Positions 55,845 through 63,967 of a DNA stretch of 64,000 nucleotides are shown here, piece after piece. Numbering within the stretch: the first letter of the stretch is position 1; every line of letters starts with the position of its first letter. Below the pieces are notes generated by a model. It did not search any database. It saw only the letters and a list, made by a program, of their open reading frames with translations, and had not been told where the DNA came from. The position numbers were made by a program, and so were the translations under genes. Source of the stretch: an uncultured Dysgonomonas sp. (GTDB lineage Bacteria; Bacteroidota; Bacteroidia; Bacteroidales; Dysgonomonadaceae); assembly GCA_937995835.1 (NCBI GenBank), contig CALKIV010000028.1:131624-195623 (forward strand), in the 5' to 3' direction.

Positions 55845-55852
55845 CAAAGCTA
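55845..55852 (-). promoter_or_regulatory. -7 element for the VOC gene
   Basis: Minus-strand TAGCTTTG fits TAnnTTTG, 26 bases before the start. Confidence 0.5.
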
Positions 55853-55895
55853 AAAATATCTGAGAAATATGTTTGTGTAAAAAAACGACAAGATT

Positions 55896-56654
55896 TCACT
55901 TTGAGAAATGCGACGGAGAGTCTCCTGTAAACATATTAAATTCTTTGATAAAATGAGAGTGATCATAGTACCCACAAGCAATAGCTACAGAAGATATACT
56001 TTCCTCCGAATTGTCTTTCAAGTACGATATTGCATGATTTAATTTGACTATTCTACTAAATATCTTTGGAGTAACTCCGATTGCTAAACTGAATTTTCTC
56101 TCCAAATGTCGTAAAGATAAGCAACTACTCTCAGCCACTTTTTCTAATGAAAGTAGACCTCCCGTTTTGCGAATAAGCTCAACAGCATGAGCAGTCTGTC
56201 TATCAATATCGAAAACATATTTCAACATCCTAACTAAATAGGAATCTATATGTTTTAGCTTTTCATCCATCGACTCCAGATCCGGCAACCTAGCATAAAA
56301 CTCATCATCAAATATAGATTCTGTGCGTGTCGCATCTATACTTTGATCTGTAAAATGACTCATCGATACTTTTGTAAAAGCTGTGAGCCCTGCTGGTCGA
56401 AATCGGATTCCTAACATCGATACGCTCTTGTGATAAAAAACATCAGCATAGGAGGTCATCGTCCCAACTATATTGGGCTGAAAAGGTGTTAAAGAATTGT
56501 ATTCAGATCGATCTCCAAATGTGAAAATAATATCAATGCATCCATCCGGCAAAATTCTATCTGAACACAGGCAATTGCAATAACCTACTGCAGTCCAATA
56601 TGTTTCTATATAAGGAAGTAAAGCTTCACTTGGCTGATATTCTTTATACAACAT
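55896..56654 (-). CDS. AraC-family transcriptional regulator with DUF6597-like sensor domain
   Basis: 252 residues. The N-terminal half (YKEYQPSEALLPYIETYW, ILPDGCIDIIFTFGD, LGIRFRPAGL) fits the DUF6597 sensor domain common before AraC-type readers. The C-terminal 90 residues carry two helix-turn-helix motifs (SLEKVAESSCLSLRHLERKF and SSVAIACGYYDHSHFIKEF). It binds DNA and a small ligand, both unknown. It starts 29 bases after the Nei-like gene ends, so the two are probably cotranscribed. Confidence 0.9.
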   Translation of the reverse strand: MLYKEYQPSEALLPYIETYWTAVGYCNCLCSDRILPDGCIDIIFTFGDRSEYNSLTPFQPNIVGTMTSYADVFYHKSVSMLGIRFRPAGLTAFTKVSMSHFTDQSIDATRTESIFDDEFYARLPDLESMDEKLKHIDSYLVRMLKYVFDIDRQTAHAVELIRKTGGLLSLEKVAESSCLSLRHLERKFSLAIGVTPKIFSRIVKLNHAISYLKDNSEESISSVAIACGYYDHSHFIKEFNMFTGDSPSHFSK

Positions 56655-56683
56655 AAATATTAGAGACTAACATATATTCTTAT

Positions 56684-57508
56684 TCATCGTTTTTGACACG
56701 TAGGGCAGTAATAAACTGTTCCTCCAAGGTAAGCTTCTTTAATAATCGTATCTCCACAATTGGGACACGGACTTCTGTACGTATTTTTTGACAAAATGGT
56801 CTTATAACCACCTTTACTCCCAAAGAAATCTTTTTCTGTATCACGCCCTCCCCTATCTGTCATATTGAGTACTGTGACTTTCAAGCAATGGAAGAGATCA
56901 CTCTTTGCCAGACTATCAATGGTAGATATTTTGGTTCTGGGATTAAGCCCTGCATTAAAAAGTATATCTTGCAATACCCCATTTCCCAATCCGGGTATCC
57001 GTTGTTCAGTAGCTAATAATGCTTTTACCGAAATATCCTTTGTCACGCTTTTAAACATTTGATCAAAATAAACTTCATCAAAAGCATCATCAAGGGGAGA
57101 TCTTTTTTCTATACTTCCTAAGTAATAAGGATTATCTATTGTGCCTTTATAAGCATATATAGTACCATACATAGACACGGTGAAGGTCAGAAAACTATTA
57201 TCACTGAGCACAATCAACAGCTGATGTTTTGTAGGATGCTCTTCAAATACAGGATAATACTTCATATTTGTACCATCACTGATTGAAATACTGACATCCA
57301 TATCACAACGCAAACTCACAAAAGAGCCATGCCCAACAACTGACTCAATTTGTCTTCCTACAAGAATTTTAGAATATTCTTTTGGATCACCGTTATACCA
57401 AGTAAAACTATGGGGGCTGGTTGCATTAATGACTTTAACAATTGTTTTTCCAACCAATATACTCTCAGCCTGTAAGGCTATCGTTGTAGATTCAGGTATT
57501 TCAATCAT
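56684..57508 (-). CDS. Fpg/Nei-family DNA glycosylase homologue with altered catalytic N-terminus
   Basis: 274 residues with the Fpg/Nei layout: N-terminal beta-sandwich, helix-two-turn-helix (EQRIPGLGNGVLQDILFNAGLNPRTKI, Asn in GLGNG) and C-terminal zinc finger with Cys248, 251, 268 and 271. Fpg and Nei start MPE, the Pro amine being the nucleophile; here the start is MIEIPES, so residue 2 is Ile while Glu3 is kept. The zinc-finger Arg five residues before the third Cys is Gly263. It may use another amine, only bind damaged DNA, or act on a different lesion. An araC gene follows. Confidence 0.82.
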   Translation of the reverse strand: MIEIPESTTIALQAESILVGKTIVKVINATSPHSFTWYNGDPKEYSKILVGRQIESVVGHGSFVSLRCDMDVSISISDGTNMKYYPVFEEHPTKHQLLIVLSDNSFLTFTVSMYGTIYAYKGTIDNPYYLGSIEKRSPLDDAFDEVYFDQMFKSVTKDISVKALLATEQRIPGLGNGVLQDILFNAGLNPRTKISTIDSLAKSDLFHCLKVTVLNMTDRGGRDTEKDFFGSKGGYKTILSKNTYRSPCPNCGDTIIKEAYLGGTVYYCPTCQKR

Positions 57509-57708
57509 AGCTCTATTTTTTGCACTTTAGTGCTTTTCTAGGAATAAAGTTTATAGTTCTGAGTAATAGAATACATCAAAAGAGTTAACCAATAAAGTTT
57601 ATTTTGAGCCTCTATAAGAAGTTTCTAATGTAATCATTTTTATCAAATTGCAATTCGAGATAAAGAATAAAATAACCGAAGTATAAAAAATATACAAAAT
57701 ATGTAAAG

Positions 57709-57724
57709 TGTAACATTTGTTACA
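57709..57724. promoter_or_regulatory. CRP/FNR-like operator upstream of the cupin-hemerythrin operon
   Basis: TGTAACATTTGTTACA is a perfect inverted repeat. Read as TGTAA-N6-TTACA it has the 5-6-5 geometry of CRP/FNR sites. Its centre lies about 36 bases before the end of the -7 element, so around -43 from the expected transcript start, a class II activator position. Confidence 0.65.
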
Positions 57725-57745
57725 ATTTTCCTCCTGCTAAAAGTC

Positions 57746-57753
57746 TAGTTTTG
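57746..57753 (+). promoter_or_regulatory. -7 element of the cupin-hemerythrin operon
   Basis: TAGTTTTG fits TAnnTTTG, 30 bases before the ATG at 57784. No TTTG at the -33 position, where the palindrome lies instead, as expected for an activator-dependent promoter. Confidence 0.6.
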
Positions 57754-57783
57754 CTTTCAGAAACCTTTAAAACCGTAAAGATT

Positions 57784-58110
57784 ATGAATGATATATTTGA
57801 AAAAGGAAAGGTATTGAATTTGGCTGAACTTATTGACTACTCAGAGGGTGGCGTTGTCAGCAAACAAATTCTAAAAAGTCAAGCAGGGAATATCACACTT
57901 TTCTCTTTTGACGAAGGACAAGGACTTAGCGAGCATGCTGCTCCCTTTGATGCTATGGTACAGGTATTGGATGGCACAGTGGAAATTAAAATAGGTGGTG
58001 TGGCTTCTACGCTTCACCAAGGCGAAACAATCATTATGCCTGCAAATATCACTCACGCACTATCAGCAACCAAGCGTTTTAAGATGTTATTAACCATGAT
58101 AAGAGGATAA
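57784..58110 (+). CDS. Small cupin-domain protein
   Basis: 108 residues from the ATG at 57784; an earlier non-ATG start would overlap the promoter. A single cupin barrel: GQGLSEHAAPFDAMVQVLDGTVEI and LHQGETIIMPANITHALSA supply His and Glu/Gln positions of the two cupin motifs, though one histidine of the usual metal site is missing. Small cupins of this kind bind a metal or small ligand. It is the first gene of a three-gene operon; the next starts four bases later. Confidence 0.85.
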   Translation: MNDIFEKGKVLNLAELIDYSEGGVVSKQILKSQAGNITLFSFDEGQGLSEHAAPFDAMVQVLDGTVEIKIGGVASTLHQGETIIMPANITHALSATKRFKMLLTMIRG

Positions 58111-58114
58111 AGTT

Positions 58115-59350
58115 ATGAGTGAACTATTAAACAATTCGAGCAAGAGGAAAGAACTCCTAAAGCATCTTATCCTCCAATTACATGACAATGAAGCACCCGA
58201 GGTAGTGAGAAAAAGACTGATAGAAGTGCTTAGCTCTGTGCCCTACAACGAAGTGGTGGAAGTGGAACAAGAACTGATAGCCGAAGGCTTGCCCGAAGAA
58301 GAAATTTTACGTTTGTGCGACATCCACACGGCTGTGTTGGAAGGCACGATTGATGTTTCAGGAGCTAAAGCCGTGCCTGCAGGACATCCTGTCGACACCT
58401 TTAAACAAGAGAACAGAGCACTAGAGGAATATATTGAGAAAGCAAAGGCACTCTTCAATGAGGGTAACAAGCTAAAGGATGAGGAGGTAGGCGATTACCT
58501 GCTGAAGCTAAAATCTGTATTCAACTTCTTATCGGATGTAGATAAACATTACAAACGAAAAGAATATCTATTATTTCCTTACCTCGAAAAAGCGGGAATC
58601 ACAGGTCCTCCAACAGTGATGTGGGGCAAACATGATGAAACACGTGAGTTCTTGAAGGCAGCCCACGAGGCACTTTCAGTCCGTGAAGATGTCGCTGCAT
58701 CCGAAGTGCCTTCACTGATTATGCTTGTGCTTCTACCCGCCATTGAAGCTATTGAGGGGATGATAATGAAAGAAGAAGAAATCTTACTCCCAATGAGTCT
58801 CGACACCTTGAAAGAGGAAGACTGGTATCAGATTTATAAAGAAACACCTCAATTTGGCTTCTGTTTATATGACCCTCAAACAGAGTGGAGACCAGAAACA
58901 GTGGAAGTGAGCGAACCCACTTTTCTCTCCGGTGAAGCTGTACGTTTGGCATCAGGGAGCTTCTCCGTGCCTGAGTTGGAAGCTATCTTTAGAACACTAC
59001 CCATCGACATCACCTTTGTGGACAAGAACGATAAGGTAAAATTCTTCTCTCATGGAACGAAGAAAATATTCGACCGCAATCGTTCAATCATAGGACGTGA
59101 TGTCCGTCTGTGCCATCCTCCCGGAAGTGTCCATATTGTGGAACAAATCATAGCCGACTTCAAGAGTGGTAAGGAGAATAAAGCAGCGTTCTGGATCTCC
59201 AACTTCAAGGGGCTGTTCGCTTACATCGAGTACACCGCCCTGCGAAGCAACGAAGGCGAATACCTTGGTGTAATGGAGGTGACGCAAGACATCACCGAAT
59301 TGCGAAAACTAGAAGGAGATCAACGCTTGTTGTCTTATTCCGAAAAATAA
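58115..59350 (+). CDS. DUF438-hemerythrin-PAS sensor-like protein
   Basis: 411 residues, cytoplasmic. DUF438 domain (about 10-80; KRKELLKHLILQLHDNE), hemerythrin-like four-helix domain (about 88-232) with candidate iron ligands His91, His145, Glu150, His173, Glu177 and Glu221 (GHPVDTFKQEN, HYKRKEYLLFPYLE, KHDETRE, EEEILLPM), and a PAS domain (about 288-395; PIDITFVDKNDKVKFFS, CHPPGSVHIV). Di-iron hemerythrins bind oxygen or nitric oxide, and PAS domains sense small molecules. There is no kinase or DNA-binding output domain, so it is a sensor, scavenger or iron-repair factor. The DUF1858 gene overlaps its stop by one base. Confidence 0.88.
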   Translation: MSELLNNSSKRKELLKHLILQLHDNEAPEVVRKRLIEVLSSVPYNEVVEVEQELIAEGLPEEEILRLCDIHTAVLEGTIDVSGAKAVPAGHPVDTFKQENRALEEYIEKAKALFNEGNKLKDEEVGDYLLKLKSVFNFLSDVDKHYKRKEYLLFPYLEKAGITGPPTVMWGKHDETREFLKAAHEALSVREDVAASEVPSLIMLVLLPAIEAIEGMIMKEEEILLPMSLDTLKEEDWYQIYKETPQFGFCLYDPQTEWRPETVEVSEPTFLSGEAVRLASGSFSVPELEAIFRTLPIDITFVDKNDKVKFFSHGTKKIFDRNRSIIGRDVRLCHPPGSVHIVEQIIADFKSGKENKAAFWISNFKGLFAYIEYTALRSNEGEYLGVMEVTQDITELRKLEGDQRLLSYSEK

Positions 59351-59853
59351 TGATAGATATTAATTTACAAACCAAAATAGCAGATTTGCTGACAGCTTAT
59401 CCTCAGTTAGAGGATAAGCTGATTGGCATTTCTCCTGTGTTTGCAAAGTTAAGGAATCCCATTCTACGTCGTACAGTGGCTAGGGTGACATCAGTACAAC
59501 AAGCAGCAACAATTGCCAACATGGCTCCTCCACTGCTTGTTCAGCACTTACGAGAGGCTGTTGGCTTAGCTTCTATCGACATAAATCTGAATTCTGATAT
59601 ACAACAACATGATGAAGAAGAACCAACATGGTTTGCAGAAGAGAAGATCGTAAACCACTACAATGCCACACCCATCATAGAAGCAGGGAAAAGCCCCATG
59701 CAAACCATTTTGAAACTGAGTGCTCAGTTACAAAAAGGGGAAATATTGCAAGTAAGCACACCCTTTCGTCCAGCACCTATCATTGATATTCTTCGATCGA
59801 AAGGATATAGTGTATGGAGCAAAGCAAATGAAAACTTCATCACAGTGGAGTAA
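59350..59853 (+). CDS. DUF1858-DUF2249 protein
   Basis: 167 residues. Residues 1-72 match DUF1858 (TKIADLLTAYPQLEDKLIGISPVFAKLRNP), a small helical domain; residues about 100-167 match DUF2249 (ILKLSAQLQKGEILQVSTPFRPAPIIDILRSKGYSVW), a TusA/SirA-like fold without the TusA Cys-Pro motif. Both domains occur with hemerythrin and nitric-oxide-response genes in anaerobes. It overlaps the DUF438 gene by one base and ends the operon. Function unknown. Confidence 0.85.
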   Translation: MIDINLQTKIADLLTAYPQLEDKLIGISPVFAKLRNPILRRTVARVTSVQQAATIANMAPPLLVQHLREAVGLASIDINLNSDIQQHDEEEPTWFAEEKIVNHYNATPIIEAGKSPMQTILKLSAQLQKGEILQVSTPFRPAPIIDILRSKGYSVWSKANENFITVE

Positions 59854-59942
59854 CACCACCCAACGTCACTATATTTCTACGACCCATATCAAAAAAAACA
59901 CCTACGATTAAGAAACGTTCTCCGTTTATCCCATATTTTTCC

Positions 59943-59950
59943 TAAGTTTG
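59943..59950 (+). promoter_or_regulatory. -7 element for the LprI-like gene
   Basis: TAAGTTTG fits TAnnTTTG, 30 bases before the start. No clear -33 element. Confidence 0.5.
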
Positions 59951-59980
59951 TTTTATCTATAACCATATTTTACAAAACTT

Positions 59981-61432
59981 ATGAAAAAATTACTGTTCGT
60001 TATCACCCTTTGCTTCTTATGCCTACATGCTCAGGCTGAAAGTGTAACCAATTTTATCGCTGATCATGATTTTTATACAGCATACGCAGACGACTTGGAT
60101 CAGGAAGTGGAACAAACAAGAGTGCTAAACAAGGACTGGTGCCAATATCTTACAAATGAAGATATAGAGTTTGGCAAACGTTTAGCCGTATTGTCTCGGA
60201 TAACCCACAACTCCATAGAGGAATATTATGATTACGAAACTGACCAAGAGGGGCGCTATATGGGCGAACAAAACTTTAAGGTATACAATGCTTATATTCT
60301 GAACAAGTACAAATTACCCAAAATGGATTATTCAAAGGTATCGGTACAAGATGCCACTATACACAATCTCTTGCATCAGGCCAGTTCCACATATTATTAT
60401 ACAGGTCAAGAAGATTTGCCTTTGATAAAAGAGCTGACTAAAAAATCACCTAAGAGCTTAACACTGACTATGCTAGAGCTGGCAATGGACTTCTACTATT
60501 TTCGTGGTAATGTCGGCTTCAAAAAAATATTCAAACAAGCACAATACATAGAAGATAATTATGATGCATTCACGATGGATATTCGCCCATTGGCAGTACA
60601 AAACATCATAGACGAAATTAAGGAAAACGACCCTTGCAAAGGTCCATTAGTGTATGACGATGCTCCATATTGTCTATGCCATACTGATGAAGACGATAAT
60701 CTGAGATCGTTCGAAGAACAAACAAAATGTTTGGATGACATACAAGCTAAAGTGAAAGCTGAAATGGACCAAACATGGAATAAAGGAGCAGACTTAGATG
60801 ATGCTAACTACTGGGAGGATCATAGCATAGAGCATTGGAAAGCAATGAAAGAAAGTGCACTAGCATGGATGGACTCCGAGATGGTGTATATCAACAAGCA
60901 AAAGCACAGTACTGCAAAAGATACAAAGACAAGACAGATTATAAGTACACAAGACGTCTTGCGAACAGTACGTGACATGTCCATTCTTTGGGGGATGGGC
61001 TCAGGAGGAGAATCCAGATACCCTTTGTTTATAGAAGAACGCAACCCTGCATTCTTTCAAAAACATCCTAACTGCCAATGGAAAGATGGAGAAGACAAAA
61101 GTTATACGATGGAAGAATATATACTGATGCATAAGGAGATAGACAGAATATTGAATGAAACATATAAAAAACTAGGAGGAGCTAGCAATCCTGAGTTACG
61201 CAAAGCACAATTGGCTTGGTTGAAAATGTATACGGCACAACAAAAGTATTGGACAAAAGGCTCATCTATTGATGATATAAGTTCGTTTGACTTTCGAGTT
61301 CTTTATTTAGATAAGTTAATCTCAAGAATTCAAGTTTGGGAAAGCTACTTGGCTGACGACAATCAGATAGGAGAACAATATATGTATAAGTATACTTACA
61401 GCAGAATATATAATATGCTGACACAGCATTGA
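59981..61432 (+). CDS. Secreted protein with C-terminal LprI/DUF1311-like region
   Basis: 483 residues with a signal peptide ending LHAQAE. Most of the protein is helical and unrecognised, with a cysteine group near residues 219-250 (PCKG, YCLCH, KC) that could form disulfides. Residues about 390-430 (RILNETYKKLGGASNPELRKAQLAWLKMYTAQQKYW) resemble the LprI/DUF1311 pattern of an N-terminal LNxxY followed by an RxAQxxWLxxR-type helix. LprI-type proteins inhibit lysozyme in some bacteria. The similarity is short and judged by eye. Confidence 0.6.
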   Translation: MKKLLFVITLCFLCLHAQAESVTNFIADHDFYTAYADDLDQEVEQTRVLNKDWCQYLTNEDIEFGKRLAVLSRITHNSIEEYYDYETDQEGRYMGEQNFKVYNAYILNKYKLPKMDYSKVSVQDATIHNLLHQASSTYYYTGQEDLPLIKELTKKSPKSLTLTMLELAMDFYYFRGNVGFKKIFKQAQYIEDNYDAFTMDIRPLAVQNIIDEIKENDPCKGPLVYDDAPYCLCHTDEDDNLRSFEEQTKCLDDIQAKVKAEMDQTWNKGADLDDANYWEDHSIEHWKAMKESALAWMDSEMVYINKQKHSTAKDTKTRQIISTQDVLRTVRDMSILWGMGSGGESRYPLFIEERNPAFFQKHPNCQWKDGEDKSYTMEEYILMHKEIDRILNETYKKLGGASNPELRKAQLAWLKMYTAQQKYWTKGSSIDDISSFDFRVLYLDKLISRIQVWESYLADDNQIGEQYMYKYTYSRIYNMLTQH

Positions 61433-61500
61433 TGCTAAGAATTAGAATATCATTTTTTTCAAAATACACATTTGACAAAGATTTGATATTCATCTATAAA

Positions 61501-61542
61501 TAAGAAAGAGGCTATTCTTCCAGGAGAATAGCCTCTTTCTTA
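61501..61542. terminator. Bidirectional terminator between convergent genes
   Basis: A perfect 18-base-pair stem (61501-61518 with 61525-61542) and a six-base loop, with A- and T-rich stem ends suited to both directions. Confidence 0.92.
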
Positions 61543-61565
61543 TATTCAAACCGAGTACAACCAAC

Positions 61566-62435
61566 TCAACGAATGGTAATCTTCGCAAAAATAGGGTTGT
61601 GATCTGACAAGTATATATCGTTCAGTTTGTCTGCTATTACTTCATAAAGATCGACTTCTGTGCCCTTGCTAACAAAAATGTAGTCGATATACTCCTGATC
61701 CTCTGGCGACAATCTTCCGAAGTCATGATATGTTCCTTCTTTTTCCTTCTTTGTTTTTGCCACAGTTCGCGTACAAGCCAAACTGTTAGGCGTAGTCTCG
61801 CTAACTACATGATTGACAACGTCTGAATTTGGCACTGAATTGAAGTCGCCCGTAAGTATCACCGGATATCCTTTTGCCACATCTAGAGCTTTCTCGAGCA
61901 TCAAAGTTACGCCATTGATGCGAGCCTCTGATCCAACATGATCCAAATGGGTATTGATTGCAAACACCTTCTTCCCGGTAGCAATATCTTCCAACACAGC
62001 CCATGTAGCAACCCTAGGATAGGCTGCATCCCAACCCATTGAAGGCACATCAGGGGTCTCACTCAACCAGAACGTTCCAGATTCGTGTTCTTTAAATCTG
62101 TCTTTTTTATAAAACAAGGTACTATGCTCTCCACTATCTGGACCATTTGTTCCATCATCACGTCCCACACCCACTGATACATAACCCGGAAGACGATCTT
62201 TCAAGTCTTGCAACTGGTTAGGACGGACCTCTTGTGTGCCCACAATATCAGCATCATAATCTGTAATAATTTGGGCTGCAACATCTTTTCGGTATTGCCA
62301 GTTATTTAAACTGTCAGAAGCAGCATCAAGTCGTATATTGAACGACATTATATTTAACTCTAAAGGTTTATCGCTGCACGAAAGCAAAAACAATAAAGAG
62401 CTGAATGTTATAAGAAAGAGTACTATTTTTTTCAT
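61566..62435 (-). CDS. Secreted endonuclease/exonuclease/phosphatase-family lipoprotein
   Basis: 289 residues with a lipoprotein signal (FSSLLFLLSC, Cys20). The EEP fold motifs are complete: NIMSFNIRLD, VGTQEVRPNQ (metal Glu), INTHLDHVG (His), ILTGDFNSVP (Asp, Asn), EYIDYIFVS and LSDHNPIFA (Asp-His pair). The family includes DNase I, sphingomyelinase and inositol phosphatases; secreted Bacteroidota forms with this NIRLD start are mostly uncharacterised phosphodiesterases. It follows the DUF4886 gene by 35 bases, so the two form an operon. Confidence 0.88.
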   Translation of the reverse strand: MKKIVLFLITFSSLLFLLSCSDKPLELNIMSFNIRLDAASDSLNNWQYRKDVAAQIITDYDADIVGTQEVRPNQLQDLKDRLPGYVSVGVGRDDGTNGPDSGEHSTLFYKKDRFKEHESGTFWLSETPDVPSMGWDAAYPRVATWAVLEDIATGKKVFAINTHLDHVGSEARINGVTLMLEKALDVAKGYPVILTGDFNSVPNSDVVNHVVSETTPNSLACTRTVAKTKKEKEGTYHDFGRLSPEDQEYIDYIFVSKGTEVDLYEVIADKLNDIYLSDHNPIFAKITIR

Positions 62436-62470
62436 CTGTTTTTTATTTATTGGTTAAATTGTAGACCATC

Positions 62471-63580
62471 TTAGAAATTAAGATCTGTTACCTCCAAAGG
62501 TTTTAAAACGGCATAGTGAGCTGAGAAACGAGCAGCCAAAACTTCATTAGGAGTCAGTTTTGCAGGAGCATAAGAACTGTTTAACACATCTAGTCCGAGA
62601 AGTTCCTTTGCCCACGTGCAAGAAGCTGTATAACGCCCCACCACTAAGTCGAGATGATAACCATCTCTACAAAAGTTGTCTCCAACAAAGCTCGTACGTC
62701 CGTTTTGAATAGCTGTACCCGTTGGCACTACTATATTGATACCTGCCGAAGATGAAGTACGGTCGATTGCTTTCACAATATTTTCGTACATCTTCATCTG
62801 ACTGTTGTTGTAATATCTAAAACCATCGTGTTTAGAATCTCCAGCATACGCCCAAGTTTGGTGAAGAACATATTGTGTATGGTCGCTTTTATTGTTTGCC
62901 TTCACATATTGGAACAGGGGAGTTATATAGCTTTCGTATGTGGAATAGATGCCGGAAAAATGACTTGCTTGCTGAAAACTGATAAAATCCCAATCTTCAT
63001 CCTCAATTGCTTTGGCGATCGACACCTTCTCTGTTATCGTTTTCGTTCCTTCCACTATTTTTCGATAGCTATAAGCCGATTGATTTTCCGATGCATTTTG
63101 CCAATGGCGCTCCAACGAGCATCCCGGTATATATAAGTTGCCTACAATCACTTCAATTCCCTCTGAATGAACAACCTGATAAAAGAATTCTTCTAAAGCA
63201 TCTTCTGAAAAGCTATTGCCGATAGCTAAAACTCTTACTACTCCATCATTGTCTACTATAACTGCACAAGATGCTATTTGGCGACGATCGGCATACATTT
63301 TCACTTCGCATTTTCCTTGCTTCAATGCCTTTATCACAACGGAGTTATCGGTTTGCGAATCGATACTGACTACACTTGGGTCTGAGGCTACCCAATATAC
63401 TTTATCTATGTTTTTAGCTCTTTCTCCTAATTGAGCTTCTAATGTAAACTTCTCATTAGGCTTCAAGCATAATGCTTTCTTGGAGAGGATAGAAATCTCC
63501 TGTTCTGCACTATATCCATTTAGACTTATAACGAAGCTTAAAAGGAGTGCTAATACATAAATAAAACGATCTTTTTTCAT
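62471..63580 (-). CDS. Secreted Big_2-DUF4886 (SGNH-like) hydrolase
   Basis: 369 residues with a signal peptide ending NGYSAE. Residues about 28-110 are a bacterial Ig-like Big_2 domain (KFTLEAQLGERAKNIDKVYW; VVSIDSQTDNSVVIKALKQGKC). Residues about 115-340 are DUF4886, an SGNH-esterase relative: AIGNSFSEDA holds the nucleophile Ser123, and FCRDGYHLDLVVGRY the Asp-His pair. Such enzymes remove acetyl or other esters from sugars. It is first in an operon with the EEP-family gene and lies downstream of a decayed glycosidase gene. Confidence 0.85.
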   Translation of the reverse strand: MKKDRFIYVLALLLSFVISLNGYSAEQEISILSKKALCLKPNEKFTLEAQLGERAKNIDKVYWVASDPSVVSIDSQTDNSVVIKALKQGKCEVKMYADRRQIASCAVIVDNDGVVRVLAIGNSFSEDALEEFFYQVVHSEGIEVIVGNLYIPGCSLERHWQNASENQSAYSYRKIVEGTKTITEKVSIAKAIEDEDWDFISFQQASHFSGIYSTYESYITPLFQYVKANNKSDHTQYVLHQTWAYAGDSKHDGFRYYNNSQMKMYENIVKAIDRTSSSAGINIVVPTGTAIQNGRTSFVGDNFCRDGYHLDLVVGRYTASCTWAKELLGLDVLNSSYAPAKLTPNEVLAARFSAHYAVLKPLEVTDLNF

Positions 63581-63688
63581 TCTTTTATTATTTTAAAGCT
63601 ACAAAAACAAAGGAGGAACAATGTAATATTACTCATAAATATTGCATTATTCCTCTTCTCTGTTCCATTATATCATTTAAATTACTTT

Positions 63689-63790
63689 TTACCTTAATAC
63701 AAAATCAGCTATTTGCACATCTTTACTATTTCCTCCGATCATCACTTTAAAGTCTCCCGGCTCGTTTACATAGCTGTCAGAGGAGGAAAC
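63689..63790 (-). pseudogene. Remnant of the 3' end of a GH3 glycosidase gene
   Basis: Read on the minus strand, the frame ending in TAA at 63689-63691 gives YVNEPGDFKVMIGGNSKD followed by VQIADFVLR and stop. This is the end of the fibronectin-III-like C-terminal domain of GH3 beta-glucosidases (EPGxFxVMxGGNS). Upstream of about 63775 the similarity stops, and a TGA closes the frame a few codons further on. No start or catalytic domain remains, so it is a relic of a deleted or rearranged gene. Confidence 0.7.
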
Positions 63791-63967
63791 ACGATACACG
63801 AATCAAGTGACTACATGCAGAAGTATACAGAACTTGAAGATCTATTTGCCAGTAGAACCTATTATAAGTATATATACTTTGATAGCCTATCCAATGAGTA
63901 ACATTTACTAATCCATGCCCCCTAGCAAATCTTCTAGCAAAAGAGGATAAATAGATTTACATCAAAG

